From contig NKIZ01000001.1 of NCBI GenBank assembly GCA_002256425.1, forward strand, positions 558,001 to 622,000: a DNA stretch of 64,000 nt. The letters run 5' to 3'. The stretch comes from Alphaproteobacteria bacterium PA2. GTDB taxonomy: Bacteria > Pseudomonadota > Alphaproteobacteria > Caulobacterales > Caulobacteraceae. A model generated the notes under the pieces. The model saw only the letters and a list, made by a program, of their open reading frames with translations, did not search any database and had not been told where the DNA came from. Below are positions 34,988 to 43,076 of this stretch, piece after piece (the stretch's first letter is position 1; every line of letters begins with the position of its first letter). The position numbers and the translations under genes are program-made.

Positions 34988-35020
34988 AAAACGCCGCGGA
35001 GCCTTGCGGGTCCGCGGCGT
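34988..35020 (-). terminator. Intrinsic terminator of the pstS-like gene
   Basis: ACGCCGCGGA (34991-35000) pairs perfectly with TCCGCGGCGT (35011-35020). On the minus strand the stem is followed by TTTTCAGG, a short T-tract. It lies 35 bases after the pstS-like stop and separates that gene from the receptor gene. Confidence 0.72.
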
Positions 35021-35054
35021 GAAATTCAGCCGGAGTAAGGTCGCTTCGCAGAAA

Positions 35055-36107
35055 TCAACTGGCGGGCTTGGCCATTGCCGCGAGCTTGTCTGCGGCCGCC
35101 TTCTGGGCTTCATGCTGCGCCGGCGGAAGGGGAATCAGGCCCCGGCTCTGCAGATAGCCGCCTCGACCGGACGCCGGGTCCGAAACGAACTCCTTCACGA
35201 ATTCCCGCAGGCCCGGGGTCACCCCGATATTGGCCTTCTTCACATAGATGTAGAGACTGCGCGACAGAGGGTAAGACCCATCCGAAATCGTCGAGATCGT
35301 CGGCTTCACGCCATTGACCGTGGCGCCTTTAACCTTGTCCATGTTCTCTTCGAGGAACGAATAGCCAAAAACGCCGAGGGCGCCCGGGGTCTTGGTCAGG
35401 GTCTGAACAATGGCGTTGTCGTTTTCACCGGCGTCAACCCAGCCATCCCTGCGAAGGGGATCCACCAGTTGTTTGAACTTTGCCTCGTCGGCCTTGTGAA
35501 TGGCCTCTGCCGCGGGGAACTTGCGGGCTCCCGCCTCAATCGCCAGTTCCACGAACGCGTCGCGGGTGCCGGAAGATGGCGGCGGGCCATAAACCAGAAT
35601 CTTGCTGTCAGGCAGTCCGGCGCCAACCTCATTCCAGCGGGTATAGGGATTGGGTACGAACTTGCCATAGCGGAGCACCTTGCCGGCCAGGCCGAGATAA
35701 AGGGACTCGGGCTTCATCGGATAGTCCGGCCCGGACTTGCTGACAGCAACGACTATGCCGTCGTAGCCGATCTTGATCTCGACAATTTCCTTGATGCCCT
35801 TGGCGGCGCAGGCTTCGAATTCCGACTTCTTCATGGGCCGGGACGCGTTTGCGATATCGGGAAAGCCCTCTCCGGATCCGGCGCAGAACAGCTTCAATCC
35901 GCCCCCGGTGCCCAGGCTCTCGACCTTCGGGGTCTTTGATCCCGTCTTCTTGGCGAAGTTTTCGGCGACCCGGGTAGAAAAGGGAAACACGGTCGACGAT
36001 CCGGAGGCCCAGACATAGTCACGGGCTGCGAAGGCTGGTGTGCCAAGAGCGCAAAGTGAGGCCGCCAAAGCAAAGCCGGTGATGAGGTATGAGCGACGAT
36101 GTGACAC
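35055..36107 (-). CDS. PstS-like phosphate-binding protein
   Basis: This 350-residue protein has a Sec signal peptide (LITGFALAASLCALGTPAFA) and is predicted to be periplasmic. It has the PstS phosphate-binding fold: ASGSSTVFPFSTRVAENFA at the N-terminus, SLGTGGGLKLFCAGSGEGFPDIANASRPM and PSSGTRDAFVELA, which supply phosphate contacts. It resembles PstS variants found without an adjacent pstCAB. It may act with a transporter elsewhere, or as a scavenging or secreted binding protein. A three-unit Pho box lies about 105 bases upstream, so expression under phosphate starvation is likely. Confidence 0.9.
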   Translation of the reverse strand: MSHRRSYLITGFALAASLCALGTPAFAARDYVWASGSSTVFPFSTRVAENFAKKTGSKTPKVESLGTGGGLKLFCAGSGEGFPDIANASRPMKKSEFEACAAKGIKEIVEIKIGYDGIVVAVSKSGPDYPMKPESLYLGLAGKVLRYGKFVPNPYTRWNEVGAGLPDSKILVYGPPPSSGTRDAFVELAIEAGARKFPAAEAIHKADEAKFKQLVDPLRRDGWVDAGENDNAIVQTLTKTPGALGVFGYSFLEENMDKVKGATVNGVKPTISTISDGSYPLSRSLYIYVKKANIGVTPGLREFVKEFVSDPASGRGGYLQSRGLIPLPPAQHEAQKAAADKLAAMAKPAS

Positions 36108-36210
36108 GAATTTTCTCCAATAGTCCTGGGTACTAGCCCTGTTCAGCCCTGCATGGCCTGGGCGGCTCCGATTTCCGCCCGGTCTGCGGGTGCAGAATTA
36201 CCGGGGGCGT

Positions 36211-36239
36211 ATGACAGTTCCCTTGCAGTTTTGTGACAG
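36211..36239 (-). promoter_or_regulatory. Pho box (three direct repeats) upstream of the pstS-like gene
   Basis: On the minus strand CTGTCAC, CTGCAAG and CTGTCAT are spaced exactly 11 bases apart (36233-36239, 36222-36228, 36211-36217). This matches the CTGTCAT-N4 direct-repeat consensus for PhoB. It lies in the 150-base gap between phnE and the pstS-like gene, about 105 bases before the latter's start. Confidence 0.82.
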
Positions 36240-36257
36240 GGTTCCCGGTGGGCGCGG

Positions 36258-37064
36258 TCAAAGCAGCCGAGAGCGGATGGTCTGGCTCAGCAGGTCAATA
36301 CCGGTCACAGCGACCACGATGACGATCGAGATAGCTGCGGTGAGCTGGTAGTTGAAGCTGTTCATGCTGTCGAACAGGATCTGGCCGATCCCGCCGGCCC
36401 CGATCAGGCCCAGCACCGTGGCGCTGCGGCTGTTGGATTCGAAGCGGTAGAGGGCATAGGACGTCCATAGCGGCGCCACCTGCGGAATGACCCCCCAGAC
36501 CACCTCCTGCAGCTTGGAGGCACCCGTCGCGCGAACACCTTCGACCGGGCCGCGGTCAATGGATTCAACGGCTTCTGCGAACAGCTTGGCCAGAACACCG
36601 CCCGTATTGATCGACAGGGCCAGCACGCCGGCGAAGGGACCAAGGCCGACAGCCACCAGGAAGGCGGTGCCAATGACCAGGTCCGGCACCGACCGCACCA
36701 GGTCCATCAGTCGGCGAACCGGCAGCTGGATGAAGGACGGGGCGACATTGCGGGCGCCCAGAAGTCCCATGGGAACAGCAATGATGATGGCCAGGGTGGT
36801 GCCCCAGAGCGCCATCTGGATGGTCAGCCACATCTTGGCGACCAGATCCTTCCAGTCGGAAAAATCAGGGTGCAGGAAGCCTGATCCAAACTGCCGCATG
36901 TTCTCGGACTTGGAGAGAAGCAGCGGGAACTTGCTGATTTCCGCCGGACCGAAGGCGATGATGAGCAGGATGATGATGCCGCCCCACAGGGCGATGTCGA
37001 AGACCTGCTGGCCGAGCGGCCGGCGAGGGGGAGTCAGAAGTGAGGCTTCGGGCGACGGGCTCAT
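36258..37064 (-). CDS. phnE: Phosphonate/phosphite ABC transporter permease
   Basis: This 268-residue inner-membrane protein is a PhnE-type ABC permease with about six helices. The coupling-loop motif for the ATPase appears as FAEAVESIDRGPVEGVRATGASKLQEVVWGVIPQ (EAA-like, with EG-x-x-ATGAS). The C-terminal LIGAGGIGQILFDSMNSFNY is characteristic of PhnE. It forms the channel with PhnC and PhnD upstream; only one permease gene is present. It starts 6 bases after the phnD stop. Confidence 0.92.
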   Translation of the reverse strand: MSPSPEASLLTPPRRPLGQQVFDIALWGGIIILLIIAFGPAEISKFPLLLSKSENMRQFGSGFLHPDFSDWKDLVAKMWLTIQMALWGTTLAIIIAVPMGLLGARNVAPSFIQLPVRRLMDLVRSVPDLVIGTAFLVAVGLGPFAGVLALSINTGGVLAKLFAEAVESIDRGPVEGVRATGASKLQEVVWGVIPQVAPLWTSYALYRFESNSRSATVLGLIGAGGIGQILFDSMNSFNYQLTAAISIVIVVAVTGIDLLSQTIRSRLL

Positions 37065-37070
37065 GGCGTC

Positions 37071-38132
37071 CTACTGGGCGTCCAGGGCCTGGCCGGTCTT
37101 GGCCTGCAGTGCGGCCTGCTCGGCCTTGACGCTGTCCAGGGCCTTCTGGGCCGTAGCGATCTTGGCGGCGTCCTTGGATCGCATAGCTTCCTGGAGATTT
37201 TCTCCGGCTTCCATTTCCCGGACGGGCAGCAGGTGATTGTTGTCAGCAGGCTTGAACCCGCCGATGGAGATCTTGGCCAGCAGGGCCCGCTGACGCTCGG
37301 CCTCGGGGCCCTCGCCCTGGGCGTAGGTCAGGAAGAACTGGCGGAGCTTTTCCTTTACCGCCGGGTCGAGATCGCTGCGCCAGATGATCGGATCTTCCGG
37401 AAGTCGGGGCGAGGTCCAGATCACCCGGACCTTGTCCACCACAGTGGGCTGTCCCTTGGCGGCCAGTTCCTTGTCCCGCTCGCGGTTCAGACGCATGGAG
37501 GTGGAGTTGCCCGTGGCGACATCCAGCACCCCGTTGGCCACGCCCAGCAGGTTCGAGTTGTGATTGGCCGACTTTACCGTCTTGAAGCAGTCATTGATGT
37601 CGATGTTGTGCGGCGAGAACAGATAGGTCTTGGGCGCCAGGGTGCCGGATGTCGACTTGGCGTCGCCTACCCCGAAATTCAGGGTCCTGTCGCACTTCAG
37701 TATGTCTTCAAGGGTGGTCTTGCTCTTGGCGGGCACAATGATGACCGAGGTGTAGCCATCGTCTCCGGACGGGTCGAAGGTCCGGGCGAAGACCTCGCCG
37801 CCGGCCCGGCGGACAGCTTCCAGGCCCGAGAAATTGGTGAACCAGCCGAAGTGGGTCTGCTTGAAACGCAGGGCCTCAACCAGGGCCGTATAGTTGGCGC
37901 CGAAGAAGGGCACGATCTTGAGGCCGGTGGACTTCTCCATGTCGGCGATGATCGGCTTCCAGAAGGCTTCCAGACTGGACGCGCTCTCTGGCGCCACAAT
38001 GGAGAATTTCAGTACGCCTGATGCGCCATTGTCGGCGGTTTCAGCGGGCTTGCCGCACCCGGAAAGGGTAAAGGCGCCAAAGCCGATGGCTGACGCCAGA
38101 AAACTGCGGCGGGCGATTTGGACGGTGGTCAT
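37071..38132 (-). CDS. phnD: Phosphonate/phosphate-type ABC transporter substrate-binding lipoprotein
   Basis: This 353-residue binding protein begins with IARRSFLASAIGFGAFTLSGCG, a Tat-like double arginine followed by a lipobox (LSGC), so it is probably a membrane-anchored lipoprotein. The PhnD-type domain shows GANYTALVEALRFKQTHFGWF, SVIIVPAKSKTTLEDIL and FGVGDAKSTSGTLAPKTYLF. The C-terminus is an Ala/Gln-rich helical tail. It delivers phosphonate, phosphite or a related oxyanion to PhnE-PhnC; the exact ligand is unknown. Its ATG overlaps the phnC stop by four bases. Confidence 0.92.
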   Translation of the reverse strand: MTTVQIARRSFLASAIGFGAFTLSGCGKPAETADNGASGVLKFSIVAPESASSLEAFWKPIIADMEKSTGLKIVPFFGANYTALVEALRFKQTHFGWFTNFSGLEAVRRAGGEVFARTFDPSGDDGYTSVIIVPAKSKTTLEDILKCDRTLNFGVGDAKSTSGTLAPKTYLFSPHNIDINDCFKTVKSANHNSNLLGVANGVLDVATGNSTSMRLNRERDKELAAKGQPTVVDKVRVIWTSPRLPEDPIIWRSDLDPAVKEKLRQFFLTYAQGEGPEAERQRALLAKISIGGFKPADNNHLLPVREMEAGENLQEAMRSKDAAKIATAQKALDSVKAEQAALQAKTGQALDAQ

Positions 38133-38923
38133 TTGGGCGCTCCTTCCCAGAAGACGTCTTCGAATTCGGGGCCGTAGATTTCAATGAGCTGTTTCTGCTC
38201 AAGACCCGACGCAGGACCATCATAGACGATCTTGCCGGCCTTCAGGGCAATGACGCGGTCACAATACCTCAGGGCGTAATCCACCTGGTGAAGTGTGACG
38301 ACCACGGTGAGGCCATCTGTCCTGTTCAGGTCCCGCAGGATTTCCATCACCTTGCGGGCCGAGACGGGATCAAGGGAGGCGACGGGCTCGTCTGCCAGAA
38401 TGATCTTGGCTTTCTGGACCAGGGCGCGGGCGATGGCGCCGCGCTGCTGCTGGCCGCCGGACAGGGTGTTCGCCCGCTGGGCGGCGTATTCAGCAACGCC
38501 CACACGTCCAAGGGCGGCCATGGCCGCCGTCTTGGTCTCTTGCGGCCACTGACCGAGAAGGCCCTGCAGGAAGGGAATGCGGCCAAGCGAGCCCAGGGCC
38601 ACATTGGAGAACAGGCTGAGGCGCCCGACCAGATTGAACTGCTGGAAGATGAAGCCGATGCGGATCCGCGCCTCGCGAACCCTGTTCGAGACCTTGCCCT
38701 CAGACTGGACTGTCAGGCCGAAGGCCTCGATCACGCCCTGTCCGCCGTCGATGGTCTGCAATCCGGAGATTGACCGCAAAAGGGTCGACTTTCCTGAACC
38801 GGACGGTCCGATCAGGGCGATCATTTCGCCCTTGGATACATCAAGAGAGACGCCGTCCAGCGCCTTGCGCGCACCGAACGTCTTGGACGCGTTACGAACG
38901 GACAGAACCGCAGGATCGGACAT
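38129..38923 (-). CDS. phnC: Phosphonate ABC transporter ATP-binding protein
   Basis: This 264-residue ABC ATPase powers the PhnCDE importer. Walker A is GPSGSGKST, the Q-loop lies in IGFIFQQFNLVGRLS, the signature is LSGGQQQRGAIARAL, Walker B is IILADEPVASLDP, and the H-loop is in VVVTLHQVDYA. These match PhnC. I chose the ATG at 38923; a GTG at 39007 gives an unlikely 28-residue extension. It is first of the phnCDE operon. No C-P lyase or phosphite dehydrogenase gene is in the window. Confidence 0.93.
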   Translation of the reverse strand: MSDPAVLSVRNASKTFGARKALDGVSLDVSKGEMIALIGPSGSGKSTLLRSISGLQTIDGGQGVIEAFGLTVQSEGKVSNRVREARIRIGFIFQQFNLVGRLSLFSNVALGSLGRIPFLQGLLGQWPQETKTAAMAALGRVGVAEYAAQRANTLSGGQQQRGAIARALVQKAKIILADEPVASLDPVSARKVMEILRDLNRTDGLTVVVTLHQVDYALRYCDRVIALKAGKIVYDGPASGLEQKQLIEIYGPEFEDVFWEGAPK

Positions 38924-39193
38924 GAAAGGCGCTGGTTCCCCAGAGTTTTCGCGCGCTAAGGGCTGTGCCGGAAACGAACGGACATCCTTGCAGGGGCTAC
39001 ATGACACAGGCGGCGGGCGGCGGTCCAGCCTGCACGGGGCCCGTAGTTAGGACTTCAGTAATTATGCCTGCAATTAAAACACTTTACATGGGGGGGCTTT
39101 ACCCTTAATTCGCACCGCTCCGGCGGACCCGATGTCCTCAAAAGCGCTGCTAACGCCGGATTGGGTTCAACAATCCGTTGGGGGTTGCGTGAG
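38924..39193. other. Divergent intergenic region between phnC and the decarboxylase
   Basis: These 270 bases hold the promoters of phnC (minus) and the decarboxylase (plus). On the minus strand CTGCAAG (38987-38993) repeats a unit of the strong Pho box, with GTGTCAT (39001-39007) upstream of it, but the unit spacing is 14 rather than 11 bases, so this is only a degenerate Pho-box candidate. The stretch 39060-39110 is AT-rich and could include the decarboxylase promoter. No credible gene is seen. Confidence 0.4.
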
Positions 39194-40447
39194 GTGCACA
39201 AGTACCATACGCCCCTGGACCTGGTCCGTGAGCGTTCACCGGAACGTCCTGTCGCACTCGTGCGACCGGACGCGGTGGCGGTAGCGGCGCGCTGGTTCCA
39301 GGACAAGTTTCAAGGCGACGTTTTCTACGCAGTTAAGGCGAACCCTTCGCCATGGGTCATCGAGACCCTGGTCGCCAACGGCGTAACGTCCTTCGATGTG
39401 GCCTCGATCCCCGAGATCGAGCTTGTGCGTCGGCATGCGCCGGGAACGCGCATGGCCTTCATGCACCCGGTCAAAAGCCGGGCGGCGATCACCCAGGCCT
39501 ACTTCGACTTTGGGGTCAGGACCTTTGCTCTGGATACCCACGAAGAGCTGGCCAAGATTGTCGAAGCCACCGGCGGCGCCAAGGACCTGAACCTGATGGT
39601 TCGGCTGGCCGTTGCAGCTGAAGGCGCAGCCTATTCCCTGTCGGGCAAGTTCGGCATCGAGGTTCACCAGGCGCCCGCCCTGCTTCTGGCCGCCCGTCGG
39701 GCGACCCAGGAACTGATGGGCGTGTCCTTCCATGTGGGCAGCCAGTGCATGCGTCCCACAGCCTATCAGGCCGCCATGACCCAGGCCTCCCGGGCCCTGG
39801 TCCGCGCCGGCGTGTTTGCGGACGTTGTCGATGTGGGCGGCGGCTTCCCGTCGGTTTATCCCGGCATGGTGCCGCCCGCCCTCGAAGACTATGTCGACTC
39901 TATCCAGCGCGGCTTTTCGGAAATGATGGTCCACGAGACCACCGAACTCTGGTGTGAGCCGGGGCGCGCCCTCGTGGCCGAGTCATCGTCCCTGCTGTGC
40001 AAGGTCGACCTGCGCAAGGGCGACGCCCTCTATCTCAATGATGGCTCTTATGGCTCGCTGTTCGACGCGGCCCATTCCAAGTGGCCCTTCCCGGTAAAGC
40101 TGCTGCGTCGCGAAGGCGGCGAGGCCGTCGAGGTCGAGGGCGGGCTGAAGCCCTTCCGCTTCTATGGCCCGACCTGCGACTCCATCGACCACATGCCAGG
40201 GCCCTTCTGGCTGCCGGAAGATGTCCGTGAGGGCGACTATGTCGAGATCGGCATGATCGGCGCCTATGGCGTCGCCATGAACACCCGGTTCAACGGCTAT
40301 GGCGACAATGAAACCGTTCAGGTGGACGACGCGCCCATGGGCTCGATGTTCGGACTTGCCCGCCGGTCGATCCCCGTGCCTCGCCAGGACAGCCAGAATG
40401 TCGTCAAGCTGTCACGGGCTCGCGGCAAGAAGCGCCGCCGGAGATAG
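39194..40447 (+). CDS. PLP-dependent ornithine/lysine-type decarboxylase (fold type III)
   Basis: This 417-residue enzyme decarboxylates a basic amino acid, most likely ornithine, to make putrescine for polyamine synthesis. K48 in VFYAVKANP is the PLP lysine. The Gly-rich VDVGGGFPSVYPG and EPGRALVAES motifs bind PLP phosphate, and GPTCDSID supplies the catalytic Cys-Asp. The protein ends in a basic tail (GKKRRRR). I use the GTG at 39194, giving MHKYHTPLDL; a TTG at 39161 is an alternative. An intrinsic terminator follows, then a DHS-like polyamine synthase gene. Confidence 0.9.
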   Translation: MHKYHTPLDLVRERSPERPVALVRPDAVAVAARWFQDKFQGDVFYAVKANPSPWVIETLVANGVTSFDVASIPEIELVRRHAPGTRMAFMHPVKSRAAITQAYFDFGVRTFALDTHEELAKIVEATGGAKDLNLMVRLAVAAEGAAYSLSGKFGIEVHQAPALLLAARRATQELMGVSFHVGSQCMRPTAYQAAMTQASRALVRAGVFADVVDVGGGFPSVYPGMVPPALEDYVDSIQRGFSEMMVHETTELWCEPGRALVAESSSLLCKVDLRKGDALYLNDGSYGSLFDAAHSKWPFPVKLLRREGGEAVEVEGGLKPFRFYGPTCDSIDHMPGPFWLPEDVREGDYVEIGMIGAYGVAMNTRFNGYGDNETVQVDDAPMGSMFGLARRSIPVPRQDSQNVVKLSRARGKKRRRR

Positions 40448-40467
40448 CTCCAGGCTCAAGAGTTCAG

Positions 40468-40502
40468 GCGCGGCCGGTCGCTCCGTCCCGGTCGCGCTTT
40501 TT
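40468..40502 (+). terminator. Intrinsic terminator after the decarboxylase
   Basis: GCGCGGCCGG (40468-40477) pairs with CCGGTCGCGC (40488-40497) with one G-T wobble, followed by TTTTT (40498-40502). It lies between the decarboxylase and the DHS-like gene, so read-through or a separate promoter is needed for the second gene. Confidence 0.82.
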
Positions 40503-40546
40503 CTATGGGACGGGCGCTCAAGCTCTTGGAACAGGAATTAAAGAGA

Positions 40547-41605
40547 ATGAACGCTGACGTTTCGGCGACCAACCGCAAGGCGGAACTGCTGGCCAATACG
40601 GTCGAGCATGTCGCCATCGACCAGTACGACGCCCGGCCGATCATCGACGCCATGCGCAAGATGAGCTTCACCAGCCGCGACACGGCCCGCGCGGCCGATA
40701 TCTGGTCCATGTCCCTGGAAGACCCGACCTGCTCCACCTGGCTGACCCTTGCGGGCTCCACCAGCGCCGGCGGCTGCATGCACATTTACCGCGACATGGT
40801 GAAGTACGGCATGATCGACACCATCGTCGCCACCGGCGCCTCGATCGTCGACATGGATTTCTTCGAGGCCCTCGGCTTCAAGCACTATCAGGCCCAGTCC
40901 AATGTCGACGACCGCGACCTGCGCGATCTCTACATCGACCGGATCTACGACACCTATATCGACGAGGAAGAACTCCAGAACTGCGACGGCACCATCTACG
41001 CCCTCTGCGAAATGCTGGAGCCGCGTCCGTATTCCAGCCGTGAATTCATCTGGGAAATGGGCAAGTGGCTGGCCGCCGGCAATGCCAAGAAGCCAGGCTC
41101 CCTGGTCCAGACCGCCTATGAAGAAGGCGTGCCGATCTTCTGCCCGGCCTTTGTGGACTCCTCGGCCGGCTTTGGCCTGGTCAAGCACCAGGTCGAGCGG
41201 ATGAAGGCGGGCAAGCCCTACCTGACCATCGACGCCGTGGCTGACTTCCGCGAACTGACCGACATCAAGCTGGCGGCCGGCACAACGGGTCTGTTCATGG
41301 TCGGCGGCGGGGTTCCCAAGAACTTCGCCCAGGACACGGTGGTCTGCGCCGAAATCCTCGGCCACGAAGCAGAAATGCACAAATACGCCGTGCAGATCAC
41401 GGTGGCCGATGTCCGCGACGGCGCCTGCTCGTCCTCGACCCTCAAGGAGGCCTGCTCCTGGGGCAAGGTCGACGTAACCTGGGAGCAGATGGTCTTCGCC
41501 GAAGCCACTACGGTGGTGCCGTTGATCGCGTCTGACGCCTGGCACCGGGGCGCCTGGAAGTCCCGCACCAAGCCCCGCTGGGCCAAGCTGTTCGCCAAGG
41601 CCTAG
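40547..41605 (+). CDS. Deoxyhypusine-synthase-like polyamine synthase (putative homospermidine synthase)
   Basis: This 352-residue protein belongs to the deoxyhypusine synthase fold, which transfers an aminobutyl group using NAD. The catalytic lysine is conserved as K307 in KEACSWGKVDV. STSAGGCMHIYRDMVKYGMID and TTGLFMVGGGVPKNF are the NAD-binding segments. Bacteria lack eIF5A, and bacterial members of this family have been linked to homospermidine formation (SpeY-type). The gene lies just after an ornithine-type decarboxylase that would supply putrescine, which fits this role. The ATG at 40547 has AGGA upstream; a longer frame starts inside the preceding terminator. Confidence 0.85.
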   Translation: MNADVSATNRKAELLANTVEHVAIDQYDARPIIDAMRKMSFTSRDTARAADIWSMSLEDPTCSTWLTLAGSTSAGGCMHIYRDMVKYGMIDTIVATGASIVDMDFFEALGFKHYQAQSNVDDRDLRDLYIDRIYDTYIDEEELQNCDGTIYALCEMLEPRPYSSREFIWEMGKWLAAGNAKKPGSLVQTAYEEGVPIFCPAFVDSSAGFGLVKHQVERMKAGKPYLTIDAVADFRELTDIKLAAGTTGLFMVGGGVPKNFAQDTVVCAEILGHEAEMHKYAVQITVADVRDGACSSSTLKEACSWGKVDVTWEQMVFAEATTVVPLIASDAWHRGAWKSRTKPRWAKLFAKA

Positions 41606-41614
41606 GAATCAGGA

Positions 41615-41646
41615 CGCCCCTTCTCTTTGGAGAAGGGGCGTTTTTT
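41615..41646 (+). terminator. Intrinsic terminator after the DHS-like gene
   Basis: CGCCCCTTCTC (41615-41625) and GAGAAGGGGCG (41630-41640) form a perfect 11-pair stem with a TTTG loop, followed by TTTTTT. It ends the polyamine gene pair. Confidence 0.92.
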
Positions 41647-41672
41647 GTGTTCGTGTCCCGCCGTCCAGGCTC

Positions 41673-42161
41673 CTAGAAGAGCTTGATGTGAACCCTGGAC
41701 CTGGGGCTTTCCACATCCACCTGGGCGTCAGAAATGGCCGTCAGCACCCGGCCGATGGTCAGGACCAGATAGGCTGGATTGACCCGGAAGGGCCGGGGCA
41801 GGAAGACCACGATCCCCATGGCCAGCAGCAGCAGGGGCGAGAGAAGGATCAGCACAAGGGTCATCGGGAACCACAGGCGGACCTCCCGGGGCTCGAAGGG
41901 CCTGGCTGGAATGATCCGCCAGCGCAGGCGCTCAGCCCGCTGCCGCATGGCTTCATACTGCCCGGCGGGCGGTCGCGTGACCTTGCCGCGCTCCGGATCT
42001 TCAGGCACCTGCAGGGTCATGGCCGGGGGGAGACCTTCCACGGGCTCCGTCCAGTGGCCGACCCTCGCCGGCAGCCGGTTGTTTCCTTCATCGACATGGG
42101 GACATTCTAGCCGGGAACCGGCTTCGATCACCCGGCTTTCGTGGGCGGGATGTACGCGCAC
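41673..42161 (-). CDS. Small membrane protein of unknown function
   Basis: This gene encodes about 162 residues if the GTG at 42161 is used. That start is supported by a strong AGGGGGGA about 8 bases upstream. An ATG at 42209 would give a longer form reaching into the divergent promoter. The N-terminal two thirds are hydrophilic (for example PVEGLPPAMTLQVPEDPER). One strong hydrophobic helix (FPMTLVLILLSPLLLLAMGI) follows, then a short tail ending DAQVDVESPRSRVHIKLF. I do not recognise the family. It is convergent with the DHS-like gene and divergent from the PAP2 phosphatase. Confidence 0.6.
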   Translation of the reverse strand: MRVHPAHESRVIEAGSRLECPHVDEGNNRLPARVGHWTEPVEGLPPAMTLQVPEDPERGKVTRPPAGQYEAMRQRAERLRWRIIPARPFEPREVRLWFPMTLVLILLSPLLLLAMGIVVFLPRPFRVNPAYLVLTIGRVLTAISDAQVDVESPRSRVHIKLF

Positions 42162-42237
42162 AGCAAAAAATCCCCCCTGACCGTTTCCAAGGCGTCCGCC
42201 GCTGGGCATGATGGCGGCCTCAGGGGGAGCAAGAAAC

Positions 42238-43053
42238 ATGAACAAGGTTCGAGCAGGCGTGTTTGCTGGCGTCATTGCGGTGCTGGCTGGCGGCGCCATA
42301 GCAGAAGTGGCGACAAAGCCCGCGACCCCGGCCATGACCCTGGGCGCTTCAAGCGGTTATCTCGGCAAGGCGGCGCCGGACACCTACAGGATCCTGCCGC
42401 CCGCCCCGACCCCTGGAACCATTCGTTGGGAGTCCGATCGCGCCACCTTCCTGGCGACCCGTCGCCTTAAGGATTCCCCGCGCTGGGCCATGGCGGTGAA
42501 GGATGTGGATCTTGGTGGCGTGGTCAGGGGCATGAGCTGTGCGGTCGGGGTTGAGCTGACCCCAACCAACGCGCCGCGGCTCAGCGCCATGGTGGCCAGG
42601 TTGGGCCCGGATGTGGCCTGGGCGACCAACAATCCAAAGGACATCTACAAACGGCCCCGTCCCTATCTCACAGACCCTGGCCCGACCTGTGTCGAACAGT
42701 CCCAGGCCCTCTCGGCCAGCCCGGACTATCCTTCCGGGCACGTGACCTATGGCTGGACAATCGGCCTGATCCTGGCCGAGCTGGCGCCGGATCGGGCCAC
42801 GGACATTCTGGTCCGCGCCCGGGCCTTCGGCGAGAGCCGACTGGTCTGCGGGGTCCACACCATGAGCGCCGTCGAGTCGGGCAGGTCCAATGCCTCGATC
42901 CTGGTGGCGGGGCTGCACGGCTCCGAGGCCTTCCGAAAGGACCTGGAGGCCGCCCGGGCCGAAGTGGCCAAGGCCCGCCAGGCCGGGCCGGCGCCGGATC
43001 CCGCCGCCTGCGCAGCCGAGGCCGAACTGGCCAAGGCCTCGCCGTACAACTAG
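42238..43053 (+). CDS. PAP2-family acid phosphatase (PhoN-like)
   Basis: This 271-residue protein has a signal peptide (VRAGVFAGVIAVLAGGAIA) and is likely periplasmic. The three PAP2 motifs are present in order: KDIYKRPRPYL (K-x6-RP), DYPSGHVTYGW (PSGH) and SRLVCGVHTMSAVESGR (SR-x5-H). These match class A non-specific acid phosphatases. It releases phosphate from organic esters. The start is the ATG at 42238, with GGGGGAG upstream. It lies 23 bases before the GH3 gene and may be co-transcribed with it. Confidence 0.9.
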   Translation: MNKVRAGVFAGVIAVLAGGAIAEVATKPATPAMTLGASSGYLGKAAPDTYRILPPAPTPGTIRWESDRATFLATRRLKDSPRWAMAVKDVDLGGVVRGMSCAVGVELTPTNAPRLSAMVARLGPDVAWATNNPKDIYKRPRPYLTDPGPTCVEQSQALSASPDYPSGHVTYGWTIGLILAELAPDRATDILVRARAFGESRLVCGVHTMSAVESGRSNASILVAGLHGSEAFRKDLEAARAEVAKARQAGPAPDPAACAAEAELAKASPYN

Positions 43054-43076
43054 ACCCCGCTGCAGGATTAAAGATC

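Noticed and set aside
39070-39115. CtrA-like half sites upstream of the decarboxylase
   Set aside because: TTAA-N7-TACA has a mismatch in one half and could easily be by chance in an AT-rich patch.
39055-39306. 83-codon minus-strand frame before the decarboxylase
   Set aside because: It overlaps the start of the decarboxylase and is Arg/Ser-rich with no ribosome-binding site.
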